Below are positions 1 to 8,429 of a stretch of 64,000 nucleotides of DNA, piece after piece. Each line of letters starts with the position of its first letter. Position 1 is the stretch's first letter. This DNA is from PBB1 sp043738425 (lineage in GTDB: Bacteria > Pseudomonadota > Gammaproteobacteria > Burkholderiales > Burkholderiaceae_C). The position numbers and the translations under genes are program-made. The notes beneath the pieces are model-generated. The model was not told where the DNA came from and did not search any database. It saw nothing but the letters and a program-made list of their open reading frames with translations. The stretch lies in the NCBI GenBank assembly GCA_043738425.1, contig JAYUGJ010000015.1, forward strand, positions 51,323 through 115,322, in the 5' to 3' direction.

Positions 1-591
1 GCTGCCGGGGCCGAAATCGGTGCCGACGAATACGGTGTCGGCATCGATCCAGCTCACCGACGACTTCGCCTCGGGCAGCGCGAAACCACCGTCGACGAAG
101 CGCCGCGTGCGGGTATCGAACTCGCGCAGCACCTTCGCATCGGCACCGCCGCGTGACAGCGAAATCAAGCAGCGGTGCGGCTCGGTGGCCAGCCCGGTGG
201 CACCACCCCAGACCCAGTTTTCACCTTCGGCAGCGGCCAGCGCGTCGATGTCGAGCACGGTGTCCCACACCGGTTGCGGCGCGCGATATTCGGCCAGCGT
301 GGTGCGCCGCCACAGGCCACGCGGGTTCACATCGTCACGCCACAGGTTGTAGAAATGGTCGCCACGCCGGTTCACTGCGGCGATACGGTCTTTCGAGTTG
401 AGTACCTGCAACAACGCGTCGCGAATCGGCGCGTATTCGGGTCGGGGCACCAGCTGCGATTGGCTTTCGGCATTGCGCTCGCGTACCCACGCCAGCGCGC
501 GCTCGCCGAGCACGTCTTCCAGCCACGCGTATGAATCGGGTGCAGCGGTCGCAGCGGGCGCATCGGGCGTGGGCGGATCTGTTTTTGCCAT
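1..591 (-). CDS. Prolyl oligopeptidase family (S9A) serine peptidase, N-terminal part
   Basis: The reading frame opens at an ATG complementary to 589-591 and stays open for 197 codons to the window edge, so only the N-terminal part is present. The translated start (MAKTDPPTPDAPAATAAPDS, then YAWLEDVLGERALAWVRERN) has the W-L-E-D plus 'ALAWVRERN' pattern that opens S9A oligopeptidases, followed by beta-propeller-like sequence (LWRDDVNPRGLWRRTTLAEY). The family cleaves short peptides after proline or basic residues. The Ser-Asp-His triad lies in the missing C-terminal hydrolase domain, so activity cannot be judged. No signal peptide is evident, suggesting a cytoplasmic enzyme. Prolyl oligopeptidase and oligopeptidase B cannot be told apart from this fragment. 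Confidence 0.8.
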   Translation of the reverse strand, partial: MAKTDPPTPDAPAATAAPDSYAWLEDVLGERALAWVRERNAESQSQLVPRPEYAPIRDALLQVLNSKDRIAAVNRRGDHFYNLWRDDVNPRGLWRRTTLAEYRAPQPVWDTVLDIDALAAAEGENWVWGGATGLATEPHRCLISLSRGGADAKVLREFDTRTRRFVDGGFALPEAKSSVSWIDADTVFVGTDFGPGS

Positions 592-644
592 GGCGTGGTG
601 TGGAGTTGGCAGTCGGTTCAACGCAGCGTTTTCGAGGCGTTAAG

Positions 645-950
645 TCAGACCCGCAGGTCGTGTGTCTCGGGGTGTCGCTGCATGTAGACGCGCACATACG
701 AGCACAACGGGTGGATCTTCAAACCGTGCGCGCGCGCATGGGCCATCGCAAACCGCACCATCGCCGCCGCAATCCCGCGGCCTTCCAGTTCGGGCGGCAC
801 TTCGGTATGGCTGATGTGCATCACACCGGCTACCAGCTCGTAGTCGATGACGCACAACAGCCCGTCGACGTCGCATTCGAACCGCGTCAGCGCCGCGTGG
901 TGAACGACGTTGATTTGCGCGGCCCGTTGGTGGGGTGGCAGTGGGGTCAT
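645..950 (-). CDS. Small GNAT-like N-acetyltransferase (YjdJ type)
   Basis: This 101-residue protein matches the minimal GNAT-like acetyltransferase family, which is much shorter than standard GNAT enzymes. Residues 47-65 carry the core: SHTEVPPELEGRGIAAAMV, with the acetyl-CoA pyrophosphate-binding pattern E-G-R-G-I-A-A. It is followed by a helix and the typical PLCSYV strand at 81-86. The substrate is unknown for the family. The gene runs in the same direction as the S9 peptidase gene, 53 bases upstream of it, and could be cotranscribed. The start ATG has only a weak GAG upstream. Family assignment is firm; the acetylated target is not predicted. Confidence 0.85.
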   Translation of the reverse strand: MTPLPPHQRAAQINVVHHAALTRFECDVDGLLCVIDYELVAGVMHISHTEVPPELEGRGIAAAMVRFAMAHARAHGLKIHPLCSYVRVYMQRHPETHDLRV

Positions 951-1005
951 GTGTTTAACTCAGGGTGGTCGTTGGCGTGTGTCAGTTGTTGATTCGTCTG
1001 CGTAT

Positions 1006-1560
1006 TCATTCGCCGTTCAACCGCACCGGCCGCACCTCGACCGAGCGGTCGCCTTCACCGACCCACACCACGCCGTCCTGCACCGTCACCTGCAACTGCA
1101 TATTGCGTTGCGCCAATGCGGCCAGCGCCTGACTTTGTTCGGTTTCGATTTGCCAGATGGCGACGTTGCGGGCGCGGCTGATGCGGGTCTCGACGCCTTT
1201 CCACCATACCGGCGTGCTGTGGCTGAAGCTGATGACGGTGACGCGTTCGGCGCGCGGCGCAGATTTCAAAATGCGCCGGTCGTCGGGCTGACCGACATCG
1301 ATCCAATGCACGATCTGACCCGTCAGGTCTTTTTGCCAGAGGTCGGGCTCATCGGTGTCCCACAAGCTTTTGGCCAACTCCAGCGCGCCGTTGCGCGCAT
1401 CGGCGGGCAAATTCAATGCGTAAGCCAGCACCCGAATCATCATGCGTTCATCGGTTTCCGACGGGTGCCGCGCAATCGTCAGCGCATGTTCGCCGTAGAC
1501 ATTGCGGTCCATATCGCTCAGCTGCAAGCTGGCTTTGTGGATGGTCGCTTTGAGTGCCAT
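1006..1560 (-). CDS. yaeQ: YaeQ family protein
   Basis: The 184-residue product starts MALKATIHKASLQLSDMDRN and contains LTIARHPSETDERMMIRVLA at about 27-46, the signature opening of YaeQ. Length matches the family (about 180). YaeQ has a PD-(D/E)XK nuclease-like fold but no established biochemical role; early work linked Salmonella and E. coli yaeQ to suppression of an rfaH phenotype. No signal peptide or membrane segment is visible, so it is probably cytosolic. It lies upstream of the GNAT gene on the same strand with a 55-base gap. Identity is confident; function is unknown. Confidence 0.92.
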   Translation of the reverse strand: MALKATIHKASLQLSDMDRNVYGEHALTIARHPSETDERMMIRVLAYALNLPADARNGALELAKSLWDTDEPDLWQKDLTGQIVHWIDVGQPDDRRILKSAPRAERVTVISFSHSTPVWWKGVETRISRARNVAIWQIETEQSQALAALAQRNMQLQVTVQDGVVWVGEGDRSVEVRPVRLNGE

Positions 1561-1671
1561 GGCGTGTGTCTCGGTTGGCGTGCAACCTGTGATTGTCGAT
1601 CACCGAGTCAGCTTTGTTGGCACCACAATCGGCGGCTACTTTCCAGTCAACCTGAACCCGAGACCCGCCCC

Positions 1672-1947
1672 ATGAGCATGAAAAAAACCGACCTCGACAA
1701 GCACATGGCTTTGAAAGTTAACGGCCAAATGAAGGGTGCCGGCATACCCGACCGTTTTGCACAAGGTGCCACTGCGGCGAGTGACAAGCGCGAACAACGC
1801 CGGCTCGACTCAGAAGCCGGTTTGGTGCCGTTTGCATGCAAGCTGCCCGTGGAGCTGACCAAGCAACTGCAGGCCAAGGCAGCGGGTCACGACGGCGGCA
1901 TGAATGCGCTGATGGCGCATTTGGTCGCTGTTGCGATGAAACTTTGA
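1672..1947 (+). CDS. Conserved hypothetical small basic protein
   Basis: The open frame here is longer, but only the part from the ATG at 1672 is plausible: upstream codons read through the region antisense to yaeQ. The 91-residue product begins MSMKKTDLDKHMALKVNGQM and has a charged middle (SDKREQRRLDSEAGLVPFAC) and a helical C-terminus. The pattern K-L-P-x-E-L-x-x-x-L-Q at about 58-68 resembles the beta-strand/helix of ribbon-helix-helix proteins, though I cannot prove this. It is divergent from yaeQ and followed by a strong terminator. I recall similar short proteins in Burkholderiales, without function. Confidence 0.65.
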   Translation: MSMKKTDLDKHMALKVNGQMKGAGIPDRFAQGATAASDKREQRRLDSEAGLVPFACKLPVELTKQLQAKAAGHDGGMNALMAHLVAVAMKL

Positions 1948-1974
1948 TGGCGTGCCGGTTCGCCGAGCTGGCAT

Positions 1975-2002
1975 AAAAAAACGCGGCCGAGGCCGCGTTT
2001 TT
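1975..2002. terminator. Bidirectional rho-independent terminator
   Basis: An 8-bp perfect GC stem (ACGCGGCC at 1981-1988 and GGCCGCGT at 1991-1998) with a 2-base loop is flanked by an A-run at 1975-1981 and a T-run at 1998-2002. It therefore works on both strands, serving the convergent small gene ending at 1947 and the cold-shock gene ending at 2019. Confidence 0.9.
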
Positions 2003-2018
2003 AATGCGCTGATGTGAT

Positions 2019-2231
2019 TTATTCCATCACGCGGATGTTGGCGGCCTGCAGGCCTTTTTGGCCTTGCTTGACTTCAAACTCGACCTTCTGGTTTTCAACC
2101 AGAGTCTTGAAGCCGCTGCCCGTGATGTCACGGAAATGCGCGAAGAGGTCAGCGCCGCCCGCGTCTTGAGCAATAAAACCGTAGCCTTTGCTCTCGTTGA
2201 ACCATTTAACCGTACCTGTTTGCGTCGTCAT
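2019..2231 (-). CDS. cspA: Cold-shock domain protein, CspA family
   Basis: This 70-residue single OB-fold protein binds single-stranded RNA and DNA and acts as an RNA chaperone. It starts MTTQTGTVKWFNESKGYGFI: RNP1 is K-G-Y-G-F-I at 15-20 and RNP2 is D-L-F-A-H-F at 28-33, with leucine replacing the commoner valine. AGGA lies 8 bases before the ATG. The 269-base region up to the next gene could hold the long structured leader usual for cold-shock mRNAs, but I could not identify a defined element. Which CspA paralogue it is cannot be settled, and constitutive expression is possible. Confidence 0.95.
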   Translation of the reverse strand: MTTQTGTVKWFNESKGYGFIAQDAGGADLFAHFRDITGSGFKTLVENQKVEFEVKQGQKGLQAANIRVME

Positions 2232-2500
2232 GGACGTATTCCTTGTCTATCAATAAATTTTGCGACTGCACATGCTGCCGCAGGCAGTAACACTCAAGAT
2301 CGAACTGGGGATTTCTTGCGAGCCGACTTCAGAAAAGAAACCGGTTAGACGAGATCACTAGCAACCAAGGTCTTGCGCATAACTGTGTGGGTAATGTACC
2401 CGAGCGGTTGGTCCTTTTGCTGCGGCGGGCCGCCACGGCGGCGCACCTGTCACAGAATGACCAATCGTTTCACTCCGGGTGTCATCCCGTCAGGCAGTCC

Positions 2501-2758
2501 ATGCAACTGATTGATTTCGAATTGCGCGGCGAGCACATCACGCTCGACGCGTTGCTCAAAGCCACTGGAGTGGCTGCCAGCGGTGGTGCGGCCAAGATGC
2601 TGGTGGCCTCTGGCGTAGTGCAGGTCGATGGCCGAGACGAACTGCGCAAAACTTGCAAAATCCGCGCCGGTCAGGTGGTTGCCGTACAGGGCGTACGGAT
2701 CAAAGTGGGCGCGGCGGGTTTGCCTGCAGTGGCGGCCGCGCACGAGGTGCTGCGGTGA
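2501..2758 (+). CDS. S4-domain RNA-binding protein (YbcJ-like)
   Basis: The 85-residue product is essentially one S4 RNA-binding domain: F-E-L-R-G-E-H-I-T-L-D-A-L-L-K, then SGGAAKMLVASGVVQVDG at about 27-44, and a C-terminal strand. This matches the YbcJ/YaaA-like stand-alone S4 family, which has about 70-90 residues and lacks a catalytic domain. Such proteins are presumed to bind structured RNA such as ribosomal RNA. The start ATG at 2501 is chosen because the S4 fold begins there. The stop overlaps the next gene by four bases (GTGA), indicating translational coupling. Confidence 0.85.
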   Translation: MQLIDFELRGEHITLDALLKATGVAASGGAAKMLVASGVVQVDGRDELRKTCKIRAGQVVAVQGVRIKVGAAGLPAVAAAHEVLR

Positions 2759-3543
2759 CGACAACAGCGCCCGCCGTCAAACCGATCACGCTGCTGCCGC
2801 CGTCCATCGCGGCCACCGCATTGCCGCAGGCGCTCAGCGCGATCGGCCACGCGGTGATCGAAGCCGACACCTTGCATTCGTTGATTGGTGCCGCCGCGCA
2901 GTCGCTCATGTCGCTGAACCGGTCGTGGGACGACCTGCCGCCCGATGTGTATTTGCGCGATGGCGGGCGCTATCGGCGGCGCAGGCATTCGTGTTTTGTC
3001 GTCAGGATTGACGAAGTGCAACAGGTCGCGCACCGCGCACATTGGCAGCCGCTCGAATACAACGCGCTGCACGGCGGCCTGGAGCGTTTGTTCGACCCGA
3101 TGCTTGCATCGACGCTCGAGCAGCCGGTGTGGACGCAATTGCTGCGCGGCCTGGCCGGTGTGTGTTCGCAAATCAAAGGCACACAACCGTGGTTTGTCGA
3201 GGCGCACCAATTCCGCATCGACACCACCGACGGCATCGGCCGCCCTACGCCTGAAGGTGCGCACCGTGACGGGGTCGACTTCGTGGTGGTTGCACTGGTC
3301 GAGCGGCAGGGCGTGAAAGGCGGTGAGACGCGGGTGTTCGACGCCGACGGCCCGGCCGGAATTCGCTTCACGATGACCGCACCGTGGACGCTGCTGATGC
3401 TCGACGATGCACGCGTGATCCATGAAACCACGCCGATCCAACCGCTGCAGCCGCAGGCCTCGCGGCCCGCCAGCGGCCACCGTGACACGCTGGTGTTGAC
3501 GTTTCGGCGCGGCGGTTTCCAGGGCCCGGCTAGCGCGATTTAA
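2755..3543 (+). CDS. 2-oxoglutarate/Fe(II) dioxygenase family protein
   Basis: The family uses iron and 2-oxoglutarate to hydroxylate substrates; characterised relatives hydroxylate free amino acids such as isoleucine. The 262-residue frame starts with GTG overlapping the stop of the S4 gene. The H-x-D iron motif is in PEGAHRDGVDFVVV (H170, D172). The distal histidine is in DARVIHETTP (H223) and the 2-oxoglutarate arginine is likely in LVLTFRRGGF (near 251). G-G-E-T-R-V-F-D at 189-196 is also typical. The N-terminal 60 residues are poorly conserved. The gene converges on rluA with a 3- or 4-base overlap of coding ends. The substrate is unknown. Confidence 0.8.
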   Translation: MTTTAPAVKPITLLPPSIAATALPQALSAIGHAVIEADTLHSLIGAAAQSLMSLNRSWDDLPPDVYLRDGGRYRRRRHSCFVVRIDEVQQVAHRAHWQPLEYNALHGGLERLFDPMLASTLEQPVWTQLLRGLAGVCSQIKGTQPWFVEAHQFRIDTTDGIGRPTPEGAHRDGVDFVVVALVERQGVKGGETRVFDADGPAGIRFTMTAPWTLLMLDDARVIHETTPIQPLQPQASRPASGHRDTLVLTFRRGGFQGPASAI

Positions 3544-4271
3544 AAAGGCGCTTCGCTCACGCAGCGCCACGGCCGTTGCGTGGTCGGATGCGCCAGCGCC
3601 AATTCGGTGGCGTGCAACAGCAGGCGCGGCGTCGGCGTGCTGCTGGCTGCGGTGGCTTGCATATGGCCGTACAGCGAATCGCCAACGATCGGGTGGCCAA
3701 TCGATTGCAGGTGCACGCGCAGCTGGTGCGTGCGGCCTGTGATCGGTTGCAGCAGCACGCGGGTGGTGTGGCTCAGCGGGTCGCGCTGCAGCACCCGGAG
3801 TTGCGTCAATGACGGTTTGCCGTGCTGCCGATCGACCTTTTGTTTCGGCCGTTGTGGCCAGTCGGCGCTTAACGGCAGGTCGATCACCGCGTGGTCGGCG
3901 TCGACCAAACCGACCACCACCGCCTCGTAGCTTTTAGTCACCTGGCGCGTCGCCCACAAATTGCTGAGCGTGCGTTGCATGGCCGCGCCGCGCGCCAGCA
4001 GCAGCAAACCCGAGGTCGCCATGTCGAGCCGGTGCACCACCAGCGCATCCGCCCATTGCGCGTGCACTCGCGCGGCTGCGCAGTCGGCTTTGTCAGCGCC
4101 GCGCCCGGGCACCGACAGTAGCCCGGCCGGCTTGTCGACAACGATGATCGCGTCGTCGCGGTACACCACCGACAACGCACCTGCTGGCACGACCACCGCC
4201 GCGCGTGTAGTCGCGTGTACCTCCGCCTGCGCAACCGCTGCTGCAGCCGAATCGGTGAGGTCATTGCGCAT
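3540..4271 (-). CDS. rluA: RNA pseudouridine synthase, RluA family
   Basis: The enzyme isomerises uridine to pseudouridine in RNA. The catalytic motif HRLDMATSGLL lies at 80-90, with D83 as nucleophile. The domain begins at VVYRDDAIIVVDKPAGLLSVPGRG and ends with GRTHQLRVHLQSIGHPIVGD, both standard for RluA. At 243 residues without an S4 domain it fits RluA itself (23S rRNA U746 and tRNA U32) rather than RluC or RluD, but the exact targets are inferred. The first 30 residues are Ala-rich and may overextend the true start. It diverges from the ABC exporter across 81 bases. Confidence 0.85.
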   Translation of the reverse strand: MRNDLTDSAAAAVAQAEVHATTRAAVVVPAGALSVVYRDDAIIVVDKPAGLLSVPGRGADKADCAAARVHAQWADALVVHRLDMATSGLLLLARGAAMQRTLSNLWATRQVTKSYEAVVVGLVDADHAVIDLPLSADWPQRPKQKVDRQHGKPSLTQLRVLQRDPLSHTTRVLLQPITGRTHQLRVHLQSIGHPIVGDSLYGHMQATAASSTPTPRLLLHATELALAHPTTQRPWRCVSEAPF

Positions 4272-4339
4272 GCGGCTGATGATGGCATCGGCTACCGTGC
4301 GGGCTTGCTCCGACGGGGCAAGATGTCATGCATCACCCC

Positions 4340-4345
4340 AGGGAG
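4340..4345 (+). promoter_or_regulatory. Shine-Dalgarno site selecting a GTG start
   Basis: AGGGAG sits 7 bases before the GTG at 4353 and decides the start of the ABC exporter. An in-frame ATG at 4323 has a poorer ribosome-binding site and would add ten residues not expected in the family. Confidence 0.65.
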
Positions 4346-4352
4346 CGCCAGC

Positions 4353-6248
4353 GTGTTCGGTTTGTTCGAGAAGTTGTTGAACCCGTATCCGTCGACCGAC
4401 GCGACGGCACCGCCGCGCGGCTTGATGCGCTTCATCTGGTCTTGCACCGCAGGCGCGCGCGGCCTCATCGGCACGATGATTTTGTTGACCGGGTTGATCG
4501 GCGCATTCGAGGCGTACCTTTTCAAGTTGCTCGGCGATGTGGTCGATTGGCTGGGCCGGGTGCCGCCGGCGCAACTGTGGGCGCAAGAGGGCGGCCACCT
4601 TTGGATGTTGTCGGCGCTGTTGCTGGCGAGCCCGTTGGTGGTGGGGCTGCAAACGCTAATCAAACACCAATCGCTGGCAGCCAATTTACCGATGCGGCTG
4701 CGCTGGAACTTTCATCGCTTGATGCTCGGCCAGAGCATGCAGTTCTATCAAGACGAATTCGCCGGCCGCATCGCAACGAAGGTGCTGCAAACCGCGCTGG
4801 CGGTGCGTGATGTGGTGATGATCGTTTGCGACATTTTGGTCTTCGTCGTGATCTATTTCGTCACCATCGTCGCGCTGGTCGGCCAGCTCGATGTGTGGTT
4901 GCTGCTGCCATTTGGCGGCTGGTTGGTGCTGTACCTGGCCGCACTGGCGTTTTTCGTTCCGCGCCTGGGCACGGTGGCCCAGGCCCAGGCCGATGCGCGT
5001 TCGCTGATGACCGGGCGCATCACCGACGCGTACACCAACATTGCCACCGTGAAGCTGTTTTCACACGCCGGCCGCGAGTCGGGTCATGTGCGTTCGGCGA
5101 TGCAAGACTTCATCGTCACTGTGCGCAAGCAAATGCGTCTGGTCAGTGGCTTCGAGGTGGTCAACCACACGCTCAGCATGCTGCTCATCGCCAGCACCGC
5201 CGGTGCCACGCTGTGGCTGTGGACGCGTGGCGAGTTGGGCGTGGGCGCAGTGGCTGCGGCTACCGCGATGGCGCTGCGCTTGAACGGCATTTCGCATTGG
5301 GTGATGTGGGAGATGGCGTCGTTGTTCGAACAAATCGGCACGGTGCAAGACGGCATGAATACCTTGTCGCGCCCCCAATCGGTAACTGACCGCGCAGGCG
5401 CCGTGCCGTTGCAGGTGTCGCGCGGCGAGATCCGGTTCGAGCAGGTCGGCTTCGCCTATGGCGGCGTGAAACCGGTGATCGACGGGCTCTCGTTGCACAT
5501 CCGCCCTGGCGAAAAAATCGGTCTGGTCGGCCGCTCGGGTGCGGGCAAAAGCACCATCGTGAATTTGCTGCTGCGGTTTTACGACGTCGAGTCGGGCCGC
5601 GTGTTGATCGACGGCCAAGACGTGTCACTGGTGTCGCAAGACAGCCTGCGTGCGCAAATCGGCATGGTCACGCAAGACACCTCGCTTTTGCACCGTTCGG
5701 TGCGCGACAACATCTTGTACGGCCGACCCGAGGCCAGCGATGTCGAGATGGTGTCGGCCGCGGTGCGCGCCGAGGCGCACGATTTCATCTTGCCGCTGAC
5801 CGATGCGAAAGCGCGCAGCGGCTACGACGCGCATGTGGGCGAGCGCGGCGTGAAGCTGAGCGGCGGCCAGCGGCAGCGCATTGCCATCGCGCGGGTGATG
5901 CTCAAAGACGCGCCGATCTTGTTGCTGGACGAAGCCACCAGCGCGCTCGACAGCGAAGTCGAAGCCGCCATCCAGGCCAGCCTGTACCGGCTGATGGAAG
6001 GCAAAACCGTGGTCGCGATTGCGCACCGCTTGTCGACCATCGCGGCGATGGACCGGCTTATCGTGCTGGAACACGGCCGCATTGTCGAGGCGGGCGACCA
6101 TGCGTCGTTGTTGGCGCAGGGCGGCTTGTATGCGCGCTTGTGGGCCCACCAAAGCGGCGGGTTCTTGGGGCTGGAGGTTGACGATTCGTCAGCCGTGGTG
6201 GGCAGCCCCTCCACCGCGAAAGATATGCGCGAACCGGCAGCTGTCTAG
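4353..6248 (+). CDS. ABC exporter, fused transmembrane and ATPase domains
   Basis: A half-transporter of 631 residues that should form a dimer in the inner membrane and export a substrate, perhaps lipid or drug. From the GTG start (MFGLFEKLLNPYPS) there is a six-helix region at about 35-310 and a nucleotide-binding domain from about 357. The Walker A motif is GRSGAGKST (393-401), the signature is LSGGQ (502-506), Walker B is ILLLDEA (522-528), and the H-loop histidine is near 558. All catalytic residues are present. The family opening 'FEKLxxPYP' is common in beta- and gammaproteobacterial exporters of unknown cargo. It stands alone, divergent from rluA. Confidence 0.9.
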   Translation: MFGLFEKLLNPYPSTDATAPPRGLMRFIWSCTAGARGLIGTMILLTGLIGAFEAYLFKLLGDVVDWLGRVPPAQLWAQEGGHLWMLSALLLASPLVVGLQTLIKHQSLAANLPMRLRWNFHRLMLGQSMQFYQDEFAGRIATKVLQTALAVRDVVMIVCDILVFVVIYFVTIVALVGQLDVWLLLPFGGWLVLYLAALAFFVPRLGTVAQAQADARSLMTGRITDAYTNIATVKLFSHAGRESGHVRSAMQDFIVTVRKQMRLVSGFEVVNHTLSMLLIASTAGATLWLWTRGELGVGAVAAATAMALRLNGISHWVMWEMASLFEQIGTVQDGMNTLSRPQSVTDRAGAVPLQVSRGEIRFEQVGFAYGGVKPVIDGLSLHIRPGEKIGLVGRSGAGKSTIVNLLLRFYDVESGRVLIDGQDVSLVSQDSLRAQIGMVTQDTSLLHRSVRDNILYGRPEASDVEMVSAAVRAEAHDFILPLTDAKARSGYDAHVGERGVKLSGGQRQRIAIARVMLKDAPILLLDEATSALDSEVEAAIQASLYRLMEGKTVVAIAHRLSTIAAMDRLIVLEHGRIVEAGDHASLLAQGGLYARLWAHQSGGFLGLEVDDSSAVVGSPSTAKDMREPAAV

Positions 6249-6260
6249 CGCCGCCTTGAC

Positions 6261-6938
6261 TTAAATCGACCGGGCTTTTGCGTCCTCAATCGCTTTCTCC
6301 AGCGACGGCACCAAGGTCAACAGATCGTGCAAATTCGGGTTGATGCCGAGCGCTTGCTTGATGTAGTCGAGCGCTTTGTCGGGTTGCCCGATGCGTTGGT
6401 GGATTACCGCTGCGCCCGACAACGCGCCGAAGTGTCGTGGGTTCAAGCGGAACACTGCTGCGCAATCGGCCAGCGACTTTTCGTTTTCACCGAGCAAAAA
6501 ATACAAGGTCGCGCGTTGATTCCAGCCCTCGGCGAAGTCGGGTTTGCGCTGCACCACGTCGGTGAAAGTCGCCAGCGCATCGTCGAACGCGTGTTGCTGC
6601 ATTTGTTGGGTACCGCGAGCCATCAGTGCGTCGATCCGCCGGTCGCCGGAGCGACCCCAAATTTGCCAAATCGCCGCCGACGCTTTGGCGCGCACCGGCG
6701 GGCTCGCGTCGGCCAGATGCAGCAGCACCGCATTTGCGTCGGACATCGTGCCGATGATTTGCAGGCGGTCGAGTGCGGTGAGCCGCTCGGCCACTGCGGG
6801 TCGCTGCAGCGCGCGCAACGCCTGCGCGCGGCTGAGCGGCGCGGCGTTGGCGGCGCACGGCAGCAGTGCCATCACGCTGACCAGGCCGGCGGTAAGAACG
6901 GCCGCCGAGCGGAGTGACAGGTCTTTAATGAGGCGCAT
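6261..6938 (-). CDS. Exported tetratricopeptide-repeat protein
   Basis: The 225-residue product has a signal peptide (hydrophobic core at about 12-28, cleavage likely after ANA near 32). A HEAT-like segment follows (VLLHLADASPPVRAKASAAI, about 71-90), then TPR repeats: A-F-D-D-A-L-A-T-F-T-D-V-V-Q-R-K-P near 117-131, and two further units ending in LDYIKQALGINPN. TPRs mediate protein contacts, so a periplasmic scaffold role is likely, but the partner is unknown. AGGAG lies 8 bases before the ATG. It follows phhB by 36 bases on the same strand and may be cotranscribed. Confidence 0.8.
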   Translation of the reverse strand: MRLIKDLSLRSAAVLTAGLVSVMALLPCAANAAPLSRAQALRALQRPAVAERLTALDRLQIIGTMSDANAVLLHLADASPPVRAKASAAIWQIWGRSGDRRIDALMARGTQQMQQHAFDDALATFTDVVQRKPDFAEGWNQRATLYFLLGENEKSLADCAAVFRLNPRHFGALSGAAVIHQRIGQPDKALDYIKQALGINPNLHDLLTLVPSLEKAIEDAKARSI

Positions 6939-6974
6939 CGCGTGGCTCCTGAAGTTGCACCGGGCGGTTTACCG

Positions 6975-7364
6975 TCAGTCGGTGTGGACGTATTCGTAAC
7001 GTGGATCGACCGGTGTGCCGGTGAACGCCGAGCCGGCTTCTTTGCCCGGCTGCCACAGCACCACCTGTTCTACTTTTTTGGCCAGCTGAAAGTCTTTTTC
7101 AGTGATGCCGCCGGCGTCGTGGGTCATCAACTTCACGACGACCCACGCATATGACGCTTGCAGTTCAGGGTGATGCCACGCGACCTCGGCCAGGTGACCC
7201 ACGGTGTTGATGACCATCAGCGTGCCTTTCCAGCCGCCGGTGGTGTAGCGCCGCTGCAGGTGGCCATCGGTGTAGGCCCACGTCGGCAGTTCCTGCTGCA
7301 AGCGGGCGCTGGTTTGCGCCGGGGTGAACAACGCGTTCGCGTTCGGTTTATGCCACTCGGTCAT
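6975..7364 (-). CDS. phhB: Pterin-4a-carbinolamine dehydratase
   Basis: The enzyme dehydrates 4a-hydroxytetrahydrobiopterin, recycling the pterin cofactor of phenylalanine hydroxylase. Residues AEVAWHHPELQ and LMTHDAGGITEKDFQLA carry the three histidines expected in the active site. The 129-residue form starts at the ATG preceded by GGAG (MTEWHKPNANALFTP); a longer frame upstream is antisense to the DUF808 gene and rejected. A C-terminal tail of about 25 residues (from QPGKEAG to YEYVHTD) exceeds the minimal 100-residue fold. No phenylalanine hydroxylase is in the window, so the in vivo partner is unproven. Confidence 0.9.
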   Translation of the reverse strand: MTEWHKPNANALFTPAQTSARLQQELPTWAYTDGHLQRRYTTGGWKGTLMVINTVGHLAEVAWHHPELQASYAWVVVKLMTHDAGGITEKDFQLAKKVEQVVLWQPGKEAGSAFTGTPVDPRYEYVHTD

Positions 7365-7481
7365 CGGGAACTCCTGCAGCAAAAGGTCAACATATGGCGA
7401 CATGTTGGCACGGCAGCCGATGCCCGCAGCCCCGGCGCGGCTACCATCGCGCGCTGCAAATCGACTACCCGAAGTGACCCG

Positions 7482-8429
7482 ATGGCCTCCAGCCTGCTTG
7501 CCTTGATCGATGACATCGCCACGGTGCTGGACGATGTTGCGCTGCTGACCAAGGTGGCCGCCAAAAAAACCGCGGGCGTGCTGGGCGACGACCTGGCGCT
7601 GAACGCGCAGCAGGTTGCCGGTGTCAGCGCCGACCGCGAGTTGCCGGTGGTGTGGGCGGTGGCCAAAGGCTCGGCGATCAACAAGCTGATCCTGGTGCCG
7701 GCCGCGTTGGCGATCAATGCGCTGGCACCGTGGGCGGTGACGCCGCTGTTGATGGTCGGCGGCTTGTTCCTTTGCTACGAGGGGTTTGAAAAACTCGCCC
7801 ACAAGCTGTTGCACGATGCGGCGGCCGATGCGGCGCACGACGCGGCGGTGATGCAGGCGCTGGCCGATCCGAATGTCGATTTGGTGGCGTTCGAAAAAGA
7901 CAAGATCAAAGGCGCGGTGCGCACCGATTTCATCTTGTCGGCCGAGATCATCGTGATCACGCTGGGCACGGTGGCGAGCGCACCTTTTTTGACCCAGCTC
8001 ACGGTGATGAGCGGCATTGCGGTGGTGATGACGGTCGGCGTTTATGGCCTGGTTGCAGGCATCGTCAAGCTCGACGACCTCGGGCTGTACCTGAGCCAGC
8101 GCGACGGCACCGGCGCGCTGGCCGGGCTCGCGCGCGCGGTCGGCCGCATGCTGCTGAAAGCCGCGCCGGTATTGATGCGGCTGCTCACCATCGGCGGCAC
8201 GATTGCGATGTTTTTGGTCGGCGGTGGCATCTTGTCGCACGGCCTGCCGCCGCTGCACCACGCGATCGAGACCGCAGCGCTGGCCGCCACCAGCCACGTC
8301 GGCAGCTGGCTGGGCGTGGTGACGCCGCTGTTACTGGATGGGCTGGTGGGCGTGGCGGCCGGTGCGCTGGTGTTGGTCGCCATCACGCTGTCGACCAAGC
8401 TGTTCGGTTGGCCGACTGCTGCGGCGTGA
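7482..8429 (+). CDS. yedI: DUF808 inner-membrane protein (YedI family)
   Basis: This 315-residue protein begins MASSLLALIDDIATVLDDVA and continues to KKTAGVLGDDLALNAQQV, the hallmark N-terminus of DUF808/YedI proteins. It has several hydrophobic segments: around APWAVTPLLMVGGLFLCYEG, IIVITLGTVA, VMTVGVYGLVAGIV, and near the C-terminus LLDGLVGVAAGALVLVAI. It is therefore an integral inner-membrane protein. Length is normal for the family. Function is unknown; a transport role has been suggested for relatives on weak evidence. It diverges from phhB and converges on the FKBP gene across a hairpin. Confidence 0.9.
   Translation: MASSLLALIDDIATVLDDVALLTKVAAKKTAGVLGDDLALNAQQVAGVSADRELPVVWAVAKGSAINKLILVPAALAINALAPWAVTPLLMVGGLFLCYEGFEKLAHKLLHDAAADAAHDAAVMQALADPNVDLVAFEKDKIKGAVRTDFILSAEIIVITLGTVASAPFLTQLTVMSGIAVVMTVGVYGLVAGIVKLDDLGLYLSQRDGTGALAGLARAVGRMLLKAAPVLMRLLTIGGTIAMFLVGGGILSHGLPPLHHAIETAALAATSHVGSWLGVVTPLLLDGLVGVAAGALVLVAITLSTKLFGWPTAAA

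Noticed and set aside
910..1671. Long N-terminal extension of the small protein ending at 1947
   Set aside because: This part is antisense to yaeQ and lacks any conserved motif; only codons from 1672 look real.
2232..2500. Cold-shock 5' leader thermosensor or small RNA
   Set aside because: The gap length suits a long leader, but I found no cold-box-like element or reliable hairpin.
6975..8297. 440-codon frame extending phhB upstream
   Set aside because: The upstream part is antisense to the DUF808 membrane protein and has shadow-frame composition. The PhhB start with GGAG is at 7364.
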